Shown here: one piece after another, positions 37,258 to 46,783 of the stretch
Numbering within the stretch: position 1 is the first letter of the stretch
How the letters are laid out: each line of letters opens with the position of its first letter
Program-made: the position numbers and the translations under genes
The notes under the pieces: model-generated
What the model was told of the DNA's origin: nothing
What the model saw: the letters and a program-made list of their open reading frames with translations, nothing else
Databases searched by the model: none
Assembly (NCBI RefSeq): GCF_014647635.1
Contig: NZ_BMPO01000003.1
Coordinates: 1-64,000, forward strand
Length of the DNA stretch: 64,000 bases
From: Pseudomonas matsuisoli
GTDB taxonomy: Bacteria > Pseudomonadota > Gammaproteobacteria > Pseudomonadales > Pseudomonadaceae
Direction: 5' to 3'

Positions 37258-38645
37258 CGACGCGCTCCATCTCACCGCGCCAGCTGTGGCCGAATTCACT
37301 ATTTGGTCAGTTGACGCTCATCCTGGTCGTGGGCGCCTTGTCGATCCAGCTGTTGTTTAGCAGCATCTGGTACGACGTGCGCTACAGCCAAGTGCTGGAG
37401 ATCCCTGCCCGCCTGGTGGTGTTTCGCACCGTTGAAGTCATGCGCCATCTCGCAAGCGGCGAAGGCTTCGGATCGCTGGAAACCGAGACGTTCCACATTG
37501 AGCTGCTTGACGCGCCCTTGAGCAGAACGGCGCAACCTAACGATTCGCAACGCAGCGTCGAGCGGCTGTTACGCCGCTCGCTGAGTCATGAGCTTGGCCA
37601 GGTGACCGACGTTTCGCTGCTGTCACTGGAAATACTCGACGAGCATGGCCGACCTCGAACATGGGCAAGCCTGTTCGGATTGGCTCAGGTCTTTGGGCAT
37701 TTCGACTTTCAGGTCCGGCAACCCGATGGGCGTTGGCTGCATATCGTCGCCGCGCAAGAGCAAGGCTGGAACGATCAGCCCGCGTGGTTGATCGTGGGCG
37801 ACTACATCCTGCGAGTCTATCTCCTGCGGGCGCTGGCCCTGGTTGCAGTCGCCTTGATCGTGGTGCGGCTGAGCATTCGCCCCCTCCAGCGCCTGATGCA
37901 AGCAGCCTCGGCGCTTGGCCAGAACCTTGAACGCCCACCATTGCCAGTCGAAGGTCCACGCGAAATGCGCCAGGCGGCCGAAACGTTCAACGCCATGCAA
38001 CGGCAATTGATCAATCTGATGAGCGAACGCACGCAGTTACTGGCAGCGGTCTCTCACGACCTGCGTACGCCGTTAACCCGCATTCGCATGCGGATCGAAG
38101 GCATCGTCGACGACACCCTGCGCGCCAAGCTGGTGGCCAATGTGGCGCAGATGGAGGAGCTGATCCGTTCGTTGTTGGATTCCGTGACCGAAAGCGCACA
38201 GCCGAAGAACAGGATGTCCTTCGATCTTTCCGCACTGCTTGCCGAGATCGTCGACGAGTGCGCTGAGAGCGGCGGCGATACACGATGGACAGGCCCACCT
38301 GATGTCGTCATTCCGGGCCACGCTGCAGGCATCCGGCGCGTTCTGCAAAACCTTATCGAAAACGCCTTGCGCTATGCCGGCAACGCCGAGGTCGAGTTAC
38401 ATGACCTAAACGATCGCGTCGAAGTCGTGATCAAAGACAGCGGACCGGGCATTGCCGAGGATCAGCTCGCAACGGTGGTACAGCCCTTCGTCCGCGGCGC
38501 AGCACCTTGCCGTTCGAATACCACAGGGTACGGCCTAGGGCTGAGCATTGCCCGTAGCATTGTCATGGCGCACCGCGGTCGATTGATCCTCGGCAACCAG
38601 CCCGATGGCGGGCTGCAAATCGTCGTGCAGTTACCCAGAAGCTGA
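37254..38645 (+). CDS. Two-component sensor histidine kinase
   Basis: 463 residues. A membrane helix at about 18–40, a ~140-residue periplasmic sensor, and a second helix at about 180–200 are followed by HAMP, the HisKA box with the phospho-histidine in AAVSHDLRTPLTRIRM, and an ATPase domain with N box LQNLIENALRYAG, G1 DSGPGIAED and G2 TGYGLGLSIARSI. It should be an inner-membrane EnvZ-like kinase for the preceding regulator. The periplasmic ligand is unknown; the neighbouring receptor suggests a ferric siderophore or iron. Confidence 0.9.
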   Translation: MTTRSISPRQLWPNSLFGQLTLILVVGALSIQLLFSSIWYDVRYSQVLEIPARLVVFRTVEVMRHLASGEGFGSLETETFHIELLDAPLSRTAQPNDSQRSVERLLRRSLSHELGQVTDVSLLSLEILDEHGRPRTWASLFGLAQVFGHFDFQVRQPDGRWLHIVAAQEQGWNDQPAWLIVGDYILRVYLLRALALVAVALIVVRLSIRPLQRLMQAASALGQNLERPPLPVEGPREMRQAAETFNAMQRQLINLMSERTQLLAAVSHDLRTPLTRIRMRIEGIVDDTLRAKLVANVAQMEELIRSLLDSVTESAQPKNRMSFDLSALLAEIVDECAESGGDTRWTGPPDVVIPGHAAGIRRVLQNLIENALRYAGNAEVELHDLNDRVEVVIKDSGPGIAEDQLATVVQPFVRGAAPCRSNTTGYGLGLSIARSIVMAHRGRLILGNQPDGGLQIVVQLPRS

Positions 38646-38796
38646 ATCCGCGCGGATAAGGTGTCATTTCTCCGAGCGGGCACTTCAACACCCGCGCAAC
38701 CGCATGCCGGAAGAACTTGCGAGGCGACACGCGAAACGGACCAGGTTGCGGCGTGAAGCCTACTAAGGTCTTCCCTCTTCGAAATGCCACTGAAGC

Positions 38797-39837
38797 TCAA
38801 CCGCTGTGGCGGGCCGCAGCGTCCGCCACTTGCTTGTTGCGATTCGTCTCGCGAAGCAAGCGGCCTTTCATCCAAAGACCTAGCCGTTTTTCGACCCATT
38901 CATAGCTGAACGAGGACGCCAGGTGAATGAACGGGATGCACGCCAGCAGAACCAGTTCAGCATTCAAGTCGAGCCGCTGCTGGATGTACCAGGCCAGCGA
39001 GAGCAGGATCACGTGCACGAGATACACCGAATAGGAGCGATCCCCTAGTCGCTTGAGCCATTGCCGACCCGCGAACCAAGGCTCCAACGAAATCAACGCA
39101 AACACGATGGCGGCGCTTGGGAGCCCCCAATGCAAGAAGCGGCTCGACTCATCGAAGGCATAGATCGCAGCTGCGGCGGCAACCAGCACCAAAACCGGTA
39201 GCCACGTGCTCCGCATCAGCCAGCCCTTGCGATACAGCACGCCGATGAACACCCCCAGCAAGAACTCGAAAAGGATGCTGTTACGGTAGAAATCGCTGAA
39301 CCAAGGTTGGCGTGCCAATACCAGATTCACGAGTAATAGCGTGACAACCAGCAACGGCAGTCGCCAACGCTCACGCACGAAGAACAGCACACCGAACACG
39401 GTGTAGAAGAACATCTCGTAGTTGAGCGTCCAGCCGACGGGCAGCGTGGGATAAAAGCCGTAACCAGCGGGGTTTTGCGCAGGAATGAAGAATAGCGAGC
39501 GCAAGAGGTGATGCCATTCGAAGACCTGGATGGGCATGACCCGATGCGCGAACACCAGGATCGCCGCAACGATCAGGCTGTAGAGCCAATACGCGGGCGC
39601 AATGCGAATGATGCGATTGATGAGAAATTCTCGGGTGGGCTGTTCACGCCCCTGGGTCGACAGGTAGATCACCAGGCCGCTGATGACGAAGAACACGTCG
39701 ACGCCCACCGCTCCGCGCTCGGAAAGAAATTGCCCGAGGGGATTGTCCGACTTGAAGTCGTAGAAGATCTGCATGAAGTGATGGAAAACGACCAACCAGG
39801 CCGCGAAAGCACGAAGCGCCTGCACAGAAAAAAGCAT
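38797..39837 (-). CDS. Acyltransferase 3 family membrane protein
   Basis: About 346 residues from the ATG at 39837 (MLFSVQALRAFAAWLVV); an in-frame start 41 codons upstream looks non-coding. About ten membrane helices. The motif LRAFAAWLVVFHHF carries the catalytic histidine of the OafA/NodX/ExoZ family, and VDVFFVISGLVIY and LGDRSYSVYLVHVI are typical. These enzymes O-acetylate or acylate surface sugars in the inner membrane. It stands alone, 3' to the sensor kinase and facing it. Confidence 0.88.
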   Translation of the reverse strand: MLFSVQALRAFAAWLVVFHHFMQIFYDFKSDNPLGQFLSERGAVGVDVFFVISGLVIYLSTQGREQPTREFLINRIIRIAPAYWLYSLIVAAILVFAHRVMPIQVFEWHHLLRSLFFIPAQNPAGYGFYPTLPVGWTLNYEMFFYTVFGVLFFVRERWRLPLLVVTLLLVNLVLARQPWFSDFYRNSILFEFLLGVFIGVLYRKGWLMRSTWLPVLVLVAAAAAIYAFDESSRFLHWGLPSAAIVFALISLEPWFAGRQWLKRLGDRSYSVYLVHVILLSLAWYIQQRLDLNAELVLLACIPFIHLASSFSYEWVEKRLGLWMKGRLLRETNRNKQVADAAARHSG

Positions 39838-40203
39838 ACCGCCGAAGCTGTCCCCCCTCACGTGATGAACGAGTGAGACGTGCCGCCCTCGTGCCGGTAC
39901 ATGCGAAAGTAGAAATACCTCGTTTCGCCGGCACGCACCTGAAGTGAGCAACACAGTCACTGCTGTCCGACAGGTAAATTCCGCGAACGATCGATTTTTT
40001 TGCGCAGATCGACCGAATGGTTACTGCAGGGCCTATTCGCGGGAACGGATTACCGTCGGACTATTCGCGAGATTGCCATTACGGCCGTTTACGCTACCCA
40101 CAATTGCCCCGAAAGTCGCAACCAGAAAACGTTGCGCTGACTTTCTGATTCCCGCCCGCTTCGCGCTCCGTTAACGTAGCCGCTTTCCGCCAGTGAGGTC
40201 ACG
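39838..40203. other. Divergent promoter region, no gene seen
   Basis: About 365 bases separate the divergently transcribed acyltransferase and YdjM-like genes. No open frame with a ribosome site was found. No LexA-type CTG-N10-CAG operator is obvious before the YdjM-like gene. Confidence 0.4.
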
Positions 40204-41265
40204 ATGGATTCGATTACGCAGGCCGTACTAGGCGCAACCATTCAGGGCGCTCTGCTGGGCCGATGGCAGGGACGCAAAGCGCTCGTCTATGGGGCCGCGC
40301 TGGCAACGCTGCCGGACCTCGATGTCGTCATCGATTACGGTGACGCCGTCGCGCAGATGACCTATCACCGCGGCTTTAGCCATTCGCTCTTCGTCCTGAG
40401 CGCGCTTGCGCTGGCGCTTACCGGATTGCTCAGGCTCAGGCCAAACCCTGGCTATTCGGCTGGCCGTTTGTTCATCACGCTATGGCTGGTGCTCATTACG
40501 CATCCGCTGCTCGACACGTTCACCAGCTATGGCACGCAGCTGTTGTGGCCGTTGACGACACCGCCGATAGCCTGGTCGACGCTGTTCATCATCGATCCGT
40601 TGTACACGGTGCCCCTGATCCTAGCCGTCGTGGTGGGGCTCATCTCCGGGCTGAAAGACAAAACGCCGCGCGGACCGATCGCTGCGTTGACGATATCGAG
40701 CCTGTACATCGCGTTCAGCGTAAGCGGCAAATGGATGGCTGAGCACCGGGTCGAACAGCAGTTGTCGGCGCAAGGCATTCAGGTCGAGGCCGTATTCAGT
40801 GCGCCGACGCCGTTGAATACCCTGCTGTGGCGCGTCACCGTCATGGCTGGAGACCAGTACTACGAAAGCATGGTCAGTTGGTTCGACACACAGCCGCCGG
40901 CATTGCAGGCAATGCCGAGCGGAAAACAGCTCAGCCACGTGCTGCAGGACTCACCGCAATGGCACCGCCTGGCCTGGTTCACCTCGAACATATTGCGCTA
41001 TGACGAAGTGAACGGGCGCCTGCTCGTCACCGATTTGCGCCTGGGCATGACGGGATTTCACCCGTTCCGGTTTCCGATGGCACAGCGGGACGAAAACGGA
41101 GAATGGACGCTGATAGGCTATGTCGAGCGCGAACCGACCTACCGCGGTGGCGCGGAGCAGTTACGCATGATCTGGAATCGAATTTGGGCGCAATCGCCGG
41201 AGCTGCCATTGCGGTCATGGGCGGCGCCCATGGGGCCGAATGCCACCGCCCATCGCGAGGGTTGA
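40204..41265 (+). CDS. YdjM-like membrane-bound metal-dependent hydrolase (DUF457)
   Basis: 353 residues. The N-terminal half is a DUF457/YdjM membrane domain with putative metal ligands in TLPDLDVVIDYGD, MTYHRGFSHSLFVL and LITHPLLDTFTSYGTQ, and four to five helices. The C-terminal half is soluble (about residues 180–353). These proteins are annotated as inner-membrane hydrolases; no substrate is established. The ATG lacks a strong ribosome site (GAGG 6–10 bases before). Monocistronic. Confidence 0.82.
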   Translation: MDSITQAVLGATIQGALLGRWQGRKALVYGAALATLPDLDVVIDYGDAVAQMTYHRGFSHSLFVLSALALALTGLLRLRPNPGYSAGRLFITLWLVLITHPLLDTFTSYGTQLLWPLTTPPIAWSTLFIIDPLYTVPLILAVVVGLISGLKDKTPRGPIAALTISSLYIAFSVSGKWMAEHRVEQQLSAQGIQVEAVFSAPTPLNTLLWRVTVMAGDQYYESMVSWFDTQPPALQAMPSGKQLSHVLQDSPQWHRLAWFTSNILRYDEVNGRLLVTDLRLGMTGFHPFRFPMAQRDENGEWTLIGYVEREPTYRGGAEQLRMIWNRIWAQSPELPLRSWAAPMGPNATAHREG

Positions 41266-41309
41266 AATAGAGGCTGGCCAGCAACGGTTTAGGGCCTCTC
41301 TTACTGGCG

Positions 41310-41954
41310 CTATCTTCCCGACGACAAATTCGCTCCCCGCTCCAACCACCGATTCAACAAGGGAGCCAAGGCTTCTAGCGGCTGATAGCCATTGGTCAAC
41401 AACGCCAACTGCCCATCGCGTTCGGCAAGCATGGTCGGGAAGCCTGAGATACCCAGTTGACGAGCCCAAGCGAAATCGAGCCGGGTCGTTTCACGCATTG
41501 CGTCAAGATCGAAGCGACTACAGAACGCTTCGCTATCGATGCCCAGTTCCCCTGCAATACGCGTCAATTCGACAGTTTGGCTGACATCTTTTCCATGCAC
41601 ATAGAAGGCCTGCTGTACCGCCTTCACGAACGCGAAGACCTGCGATGGCGCGACCTCACGAACCGTCACCAATGCGCGGCAGGCAGGTTCCGTGTCGTAC
41701 ACCATGCCACTGGGCAGGCCACGCTCTCGATCGAAGTGCTGACCCGTGCGCTCTTGCACTGCAGCCCAATAGCCCAGGTACCGGTCCCGGTCCGCAGCAT
41801 CGATGGGGGTCCGTTCACTGCGCAGGCCACCCGCCACGAAATGGGTCGGAACGCCGAAGTCCGCCGCCTGTTTCGCCAACGCTTCGGCGACCGGCGCGAA
41901 GCCCCAGCACCACGAACACATCGGGTCCATTACATAAATCAAGCGAGCGAACAT
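41310..41954 (-). CDS. DsbA-family thiol oxidoreductase (FrnE-like)
   Basis: About 214 residues from the ATG at 41954, which has AAGGAG at good spacing. The thioredoxin-like fold has the active site PMCSWCWGF (CxxC) near residue 12, and the cis-proline region GISGFPTMLAERDG near the end. No signal peptide is seen, so it probably acts in the cytoplasm, as FrnE proteins do. Substrate unknown. Confidence 0.87.
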   Translation of the reverse strand: MFARLIYVMDPMCSWCWGFAPVAEALAKQAADFGVPTHFVAGGLRSERTPIDAADRDRYLGYWAAVQERTGQHFDRERGLPSGMVYDTEPACRALVTVREVAPSQVFAFVKAVQQAFYVHGKDVSQTVELTRIAGELGIDSEAFCSRFDLDAMRETTRLDFAWARQLGISGFPTMLAERDGQLALLTNGYQPLEALAPLLNRWLERGANLSSGR

Positions 41955-42126
41955 AGCGTGCTCCTTATCGTGAAGGGTGGATTGGCGCTCCGTCACAGGG
42001 CCGTAATCGCCTCATGCCGTTCGACTCTGCGGCGCCCCGGAAGCGTGCCAAGACATCCGTACCAAGACGCGCGAGACAGGAAGAGCGCCGCACAAACGTG
42101 AGCGCTACACAACCGCAGGCCAGGCG

Positions 42127-43068
42127 TCAGCCAGTCTTGCTTGCAAGGCGCGGATTGTGGCCCAAAGGATGCGGCGCGTTGCGCGCATGGGCGAGCTCGA
42201 TTTGCTTTTGGCGCTCGCGAGCACCGGCGCGCGTTTTCTCCGGCAGTGAATCCCAGCAATGCGGGCAACTGACGCCGGGCGTGTAGTGATCCGATTGGCG
42301 GTCCTCTTCCGAGATAGGGCTACGACAGGCATGACACTGGTCGTAGTCGCCCTCGGTCAAGTCATGGCGAACAGTGACACGGTTATCGAAGACGAAGCAG
42401 TCGCCCTGCCACTTCGATTCAGCCTGCGGGACTTCCTCTAGGTATTTGAGGATGCCGCCCTTGAGGTGGTAAACGGCTTCGAATCCTTCATTGAGCATGA
42501 AGCTCGACGCCTTCTCACAGCGGATGCCGCCCGTACAGAACATCGCGACCTTCTTGTGCTTCGCCGGGTCGTAATGCTCTCGAACGTAATCCGGAAATTC
42601 GCGGAACGACTTGGTCTTCGGATCGATTGCCCCTTCGAACGTGCCGATGGCCACTTCGTAGTCATTACGCGTATCGATCAGCAGCACTTCGGGATCATCG
42701 AGCAACGCATTCCAATCCTGCGGCTCGACATAGGTCCCGACGGTCTTGTTGGGATCCACACCGGGGACCCCAAGCGTCACGATTTCCCTCTTCAGCTTGA
42801 CCTTGGTGCGATAGAACGGTTGCTCGGCGCAGTAGGACTCCTTGTGATCCACATCGGCCAGCCGTGGATCGAGGCGGAACCAGGTCAACAGCGCGTCGAT
42901 GCCTGCCCGCGGCCCGGAAACGGTTCCGTTAATGCCTTCCTCGGCGAGCAACAAGGTGCCTTTGACGTTGTTTACCAACATCGTATTGAGTAAGGGTTCG
43001 CGCAGCGCAACGTAGTCCGGCAGGGAAACGAACTTGTACAGCGCCGCCACGACGATTTGATCTGTCAT
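42127..43068 (-). CDS. trhO: tRNA uridine(34) hydroxylase, rhodanese-like
   Basis: 313 residues, the usual length for TrhO/YceA. An N-terminal acylphosphatase-like domain ([12 protein letters not shown]… [14 protein letters not shown]) precedes a rhodanese domain with the active cysteine in [19 protein letters not shown]-terminal cysteine cluster (CHACRSPIS… CPHCWDSL) is of the treble-clef kind. The enzyme hydroxylates U34 of tRNAs using O2, the first step to 5-methoxyuridine. GAGGAG precedes the ATG. Confidence 0.93.
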   Translation of the reverse strand: MTDQIVVAALYKFVSLPDYVALREPLLNTMLVNNVKGTLLLAEEGINGTVSGPRAGIDALLTWFRLDPRLADVDHKESYCAEQPFYRTKVKLKREIVTLGVPGVDPNKTVGTYVEPQDWNALLDDPEVLLIDTRNDYEVAIGTFEGAIDPKTKSFREFPDYVREHYDPAKHKKVAMFCTGGIRCEKASSFMLNEGFEAVYHLKGGILKYLEEVPQAESKWQGDCFVFDNRVTVRHDLTEGDYDQCHACRSPISEEDRQSDHYTPGVSCPHCWDSLPEKTRAGARERQKQIELAHARNAPHPLGHNPRLASKTG

Positions 43069-43219
43069 GAAGACTCCTCAGTGGTCACCCTCGCAAAGGG
43101 TGGACCGGGATATGAAAAGCGCCGGCAACCCCGGCGCGGCGCGTATGTTAACGCCGTAGGGCTTAGGAGGCGAGGCCACCAGCGCAAGACGCCGATGCCA
43201 GATCACACGGCGGCAGGCG

Positions 43220-43924
43220 TTACCCAGAGCATGAGCCAACGTTCAGCTGCTGCAAACGCGTGTTCAACAGTGCAGGAAAGCGCGTGTACCACGTCTGATT
43301 CAATGGCGAAGGATGCGGTAGTGGGTGGACGCTGAACACGCGGCAATCACCCGTTGCCGTTGTCAGCGGTATCTGAATACTCTCCGTAAAGCGCCCGTCG
43401 CTTCGCCAAAAAGCCTCCAGCGCGTCGCGGACCTGCTTGGGTTGATCGATGCCGAACCACAGGAACGCCTCCCGGCCAAAAGTGATGAGTTCGTGACCCG
43501 ACCACTGCTCGATCAGCAACTGGCGCATCAGCGGGTGAAAGCGTCGCTTGACCGCCATCGACCACGCCTTATTGCCAAGCGGCTTGTAAGGAACGGTATT
43601 GATCCAGAAAAAGGATCGCCCTACTTCCAGCGACGCCTCGAACGTCGGCATTTCACGGCCATTAAGGCGCCGATAGATCACCTTGCGGACGACCTGGCCA
43701 CCACTGCCTACGAATGGCAGGCCGTGGCGAACTTCATCCCTACCTGGGTCGCGGCCGAAGAAGCTGATTCGCGCCGTATGTTGCCCGAGGCCGACGATCG
43801 GCTCGAGCGGATCCTTCTCAAAGCGCTGGTAGACCTCACAATCGATACCCGGCGTCTGGCTTGCCAAGTCGCGGAACGCTTTGCGAATAGCGTCAGGCAA
43901 TGTCGCATCGGCGCAGGCTGGCAT
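43220..43924 (-). CDS. Uracil-DNA glycosylase family protein
   Basis: 234 residues with the UDG-superfamily fold: the active-site motif FFGRDPGRDEVRHGLPF and the C-terminal HPLPHPSPLN, matching the HPSP(L/A)-type motif. The N-terminal four-cysteine iron–sulfur cluster of family 4 enzymes is not evident, so the sub-family is uncertain. It probably removes uracil or deaminated bases from DNA. The ATG immediately follows the stop of the DUF3299 gene, so the two are likely co-transcribed. Confidence 0.83.
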   Translation of the reverse strand: MPACADATLPDAIRKAFRDLASQTPGIDCEVYQRFEKDPLEPIVGLGQHTARISFFGRDPGRDEVRHGLPFVGSGGQVVRKVIYRRLNGREMPTFEASLEVGRSFFWINTVPYKPLGNKAWSMAVKRRFHPLMRQLLIEQWSGHELITFGREAFLWFGIDQPKQVRDALEAFWRSDGRFTESIQIPLTTATGDCRVFSVHPLPHPSPLNQTWYTRFPALLNTRLQQLNVGSCSG

Positions 43925-44455
43925 CTAGAGGTCGTCCTCCTCCACGACCTTCACGGAGGACGCTCTTAGCACGTAGGCGGCCTCGGCCAAGTCGCTAGAG
44001 GTCTTCTCGACATTGAGCGTCCCATCGACCCAGATCGGCGTATAGATGTCCGCCATCTTGAAGCCTTTGGGAAAGGTGACGAGAACGATCTGGTTGGGCG
44101 GCGGCGGCGGTACGTGGATGCAAGCACCGGGATAAGGCACCAGGAAAAACGTTTCGTAGGTACCGGCCTCACTTGCATCGAGCGGCACGGGATAACCTCC
44201 AAGGCGAATCTTCTTGCCATTGAGGCTGGGTACGGTCTTGGCCGAATACATGACAGCGGGCAAGCCTTTGTCCTGCTTCAAACCACCTTTCGCACTGAAG
44301 CCTTCCGCTTCCGGCGTGTTGTGGTCGATCTCAGGCATTTCTTCCAATGCCTTCTGATCCTCGGGCGGCATCATGTCGAGCCAGTCGAGTTCGGGCGGTG
44401 CGGCGTGTGCGAGTGAAACGGAAAGGAGGAGAACGCAGAAAAGCGGTAAACGCAT
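43925..44455 (-). CDS. DUF3299 secreted protein
   Basis: 176 residues with a signal peptide (MRLPLFCVLLLSVSLAHA). The body holds the DUF3299 features IRLGGYPVPLDASEAGTYET, FFLVPYPGACIHVPPPPPNQ and the closing IYTPIWVDGTLNVE. It is presumably periplasmic. Function unknown; related proteins are encoded near membrane-complex transporters, which is not the case here. Confidence 0.8.
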   Translation of the reverse strand: MRLPLFCVLLLSVSLAHAAPPELDWLDMMPPEDQKALEEMPEIDHNTPEAEGFSAKGGLKQDKGLPAVMYSAKTVPSLNGKKIRLGGYPVPLDASEAGTYETFFLVPYPGACIHVPPPPPNQIVLVTFPKGFKMADIYTPIWVDGTLNVEKTSSDLAEAAYVLRASSVKVVEEDDL

Positions 44456-44478
44456 GGAATGAAGCCTGGCAAGGGGAA

Positions 44479-44500
44479 CGGGCCGCCGGGCGACGGCCCG
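44479..44500 (-). terminator. Hairpin after the GlsB/YeaQ gene
   Basis: CGGGCCG and CGGCCCG form a 7-bp G/C stem seven bases past the stop codon. The T-run is poor, so it may be only partial. Confidence 0.4.
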
Positions 44501-44506
44501 ATCGGA

Positions 44507-44755
44507 TCAGCGACGTTTGCTGATCATACCGTAGAGCACCAACAGGATGATGGCGCCGACCACGGCCCCGATGAATCCGGCCGCTTCGCCAGCCTGATAG
44601 AAGCCGATCGCCTGCCCACCATAGGTTGCCAGTAGGGAACCACCGATACCCAGCAGAATGGTCATGATCCAGCCCATGCTGTCGTCGCCGGGCTTCAGGA
44701 AACGTGCGATCAAGCCAACGATAAAACCGATGATGATGGTGCCGATAATGCCCAT
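44507..44755 (-). CDS. GlsB/YeaQ/YmgE family membrane protein
   Basis: 82 residues, three hydrophobic helices, with the family signature GFIVGLIARFLKPGDDSMGW and ILLGIGGSLLATYGG. These small inner-membrane proteins are common and often stress-induced; function is unclear. AAGGAG precedes the ATG. Confidence 0.92.
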   Translation of the reverse strand: MGIIGTIIIGFIVGLIARFLKPGDDSMGWIMTILLGIGGSLLATYGGQAIGFYQAGEAAGFIGAVVGAIILLVLYGMISKRR

Positions 44756-44849
44756 GAAAAACTCCTTGAAATCGAATGAGCGGCTAACGCCGTTACACGA
44801 TGGGACAGTAGGAGTCTTTCCGGGGTTCAGGCATTTGAAACGAATGATT

Positions 44850-45932
44850 TCAGCTCTGGATCAAGCCTTGCACCTGATCGATGAGCCCTTCCAGACTTGC
44901 CCGATCCGTGCAACGCAACGTGGCATGTCCAACCTTCCGCCCGGGCTTGAACGCTTTGCCATAGTGGTGCAAATGGCAGCCATCGAGCGCTACGACCTTG
45001 GCTGTTGATGGTACTTCGCCAATGAAATTAACCATCGCGCTCTCACCGACTTTCGCAGTCGAGCCCAAGGGAAGGCCCGCGATCGCACGCAGGTGATTTT
45101 CGAATTGGCTGCATTCCGCGCCTTCAATGGTCCAGTGACCCGAGTTGTGCACGCGGGGTGCGATTTCGTTGGCTTTCAAGCCGCCGTCGACTTCGAAGAA
45201 CTCGAACGCGAGCACCCCCACGTAATCGAGTTTTTCCAGCACGCGTGCGACGTAGTCCTCGGCCTGCGCCTGCAACGGGTGATCCGTGCTGGCAACCGAC
45301 AGCTGCAGGATGCCGTTCGTATGCGTGTTGTGGACCAACGGGTAAAAGCGGGTTTCCCCGTCGCGTGCGCGCACGGCGACCAGTGAAACCTCACCCGTGA
45401 ACGGCACGAACCCTTCGAGAATGCACGGCACGCCGCCCAACTCGGCAAATGCACCGCTGACGTCAGCGGGCTCGCGCAGCACTTTTTGCCCCTTGCCGTC
45501 ATAGCCCAGCGTGCGCGTTTTCATTACCGCTGGCAGGCCTATGCGGGCCACGGCCTCATCGAGATCAGCCTGGGACTGAATATCGGCAAACGCGGGCGTC
45601 GGAATGCCTAGCTCCTTGAACATCGACTTTTCAAACCAACGATCGCGGGCAATGCGCAGCGCGTCGGCACTTGGATAGACCGGCACGAACTGAGACAGGA
45701 AAGCCACGGTTTCCGCGGGCACGCTTTCGAACTCGAACGTCACCAGATCGACATTGTCGGCCAACTGGCGCAGGTGCTCGTTATCGTTGTAGTCAGCACG
45801 AACATGCTCGCCAAGGGCCTGGGCACAGGCATCCGCTGCGGGGTCCAGGAAGGCGAAACTCATGCCCAGTGGCGTACCCGCCAAAGCCAACATACGGCCC
45901 AACTGGCCACCACCGATTACACCGATCTTCAT
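44850..45932 (-). CDS. purK: N5-carboxyaminoimidazole ribonucleotide synthase
   Basis: 360 residues of the ATP-grasp superfamily. The nucleotide-binding start GVIGGGQLGRMLALAG, PAVMKTRTLGYDGKGQKV (P-loop-like) and the C-terminal EIAPRVHNSGHWTIEGAECSQFE are present. It carboxylates aminoimidazole ribonucleotide with bicarbonate and ATP in purine synthesis and hands the product to PurE. It follows purE by 31 bases. Confidence 0.97.
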   Translation of the reverse strand: MKIGVIGGGQLGRMLALAGTPLGMSFAFLDPAADACAQALGEHVRADYNDNEHLRQLADNVDLVTFEFESVPAETVAFLSQFVPVYPSADALRIARDRWFEKSMFKELGIPTPAFADIQSQADLDEAVARIGLPAVMKTRTLGYDGKGQKVLREPADVSGAFAELGGVPCILEGFVPFTGEVSLVAVRARDGETRFYPLVHNTHTNGILQLSVASTDHPLQAQAEDYVARVLEKLDYVGVLAFEFFEVDGGLKANEIAPRVHNSGHWTIEGAECSQFENHLRAIAGLPLGSTAKVGESAMVNFIGEVPSTAKVVALDGCHLHHYGKAFKPGRKVGHATLRCTDRASLEGLIDQVQGLIQS

Positions 45933-45963
45933 GACTTTACGTTCTCCAGGAATCCGTCACCCG

Positions 45964-46455
45964 TTAGGCGTCGCGTGGGTCCGGGTTGTCCAATACCGTC
46001 TGCGTCTGTTGCTCGCGAAAACGCTTGAGCGCCTCGTGAAATTCAGGATGGCCATGCCCAACGATGCTGGCGGCCAGCAATGCTGCGTTCACCGCACCGG
46101 CCCTGCCGATCGCGAGCGTTGCAACCGGAACGCCCGCTGGCATCTGCACGATAGAGAGTAGCGAATCCACACCAGAGAGCATCGACGATTGAACGGGCAC
46201 GCCCAGTACAGGCAGATGGGTCTTCGCCGCGCACATACCTGGTAGGTGAGCCGCACCGCCTGCGCCCGCGATGATCACTTCGATGCCACGTGTATCGGCC
46301 TCTTCCGCATACTGAAACAACAGGTCCGGCGTACGGTGGGCGGAAACGACCTTCACCTCGTGTGGAATGCCGAGCTTTTCCAGCGTCTCGACCGTATGGC
46401 TCAGGGTGCTCCAGTCCGACTTGGACCCCATGATCACGCCTACCAGTGCGCTCAT
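45964..46455 (-). CDS. purE: N5-carboxyaminoimidazole ribonucleotide mutase
   Basis: 163 residues from the ATG at 46455, which follows GAGG; an open frame extends 62 codons upstream but is not family-like. [31 protein letters not shown] and [19 protein letters not shown] match the class I PurE substrate-binding loops. It catalyses the mutase step after PurK. Same operon as purK. Confidence 0.97.
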   Translation of the reverse strand: MSALVGVIMGSKSDWSTLSHTVETLEKLGIPHEVKVVSAHRTPDLLFQYAEEADTRGIEVIIAGAGGAAHLPGMCAAKTHLPVLGVPVQSSMLSGVDSLLSIVQMPAGVPVATLAIGRAGAVNAALLAASIVGHGHPEFHEALKRFREQQTQTVLDNPDPRDA

Positions 46456-46758
46456 CGTCTTGCCTCTCGCTTCGTGCGCCAACGTGGCGCGGCATAAACC
46501 AACAAGCCACGCCGGAAGACCGAGCGTGGCTTGTGTGCGAATGCCGCCAGACTCTGCTTTAGCAGAATAGCCCAGCGGAAAAGCGGCGCAGTATACCTCA
46601 AGGCGTGTACACGGCCAGCCCCCGTAGACGTGTGCAATCAAACACCCGCTAACCCATCGCTAGCGGTGTCCGCTGAAACATTTACGAAACACCATTGAAA
46701 CCAAACGGTCACCCAGACGTCGCTGGACTGACACGGATGCGCCCTAGCCTCTGCGCCA

Positions 46759-46772
46759 TGAGATCGATCTCA
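46759..46772. promoter_or_regulatory. Probable operator for the LacI-type regulator
   Basis: TGAGATCGATCTCA is a perfect 14-base palindrome with a central CG, the symmetry shown by most LacI-family operators. It lies 12–25 bases upstream of the regulator's ATG, where binding would repress the regulator and the ABC operon behind it. Confidence 0.6.
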
Positions 46773-46783
46773 GTGAGAGCACG

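Noticed and set aside
39960-40203. LexA operator before the YdjM-like gene
   Set aside because: E. coli ydjM is LexA-controlled, but no CTG-N10-CAG element is seen here.
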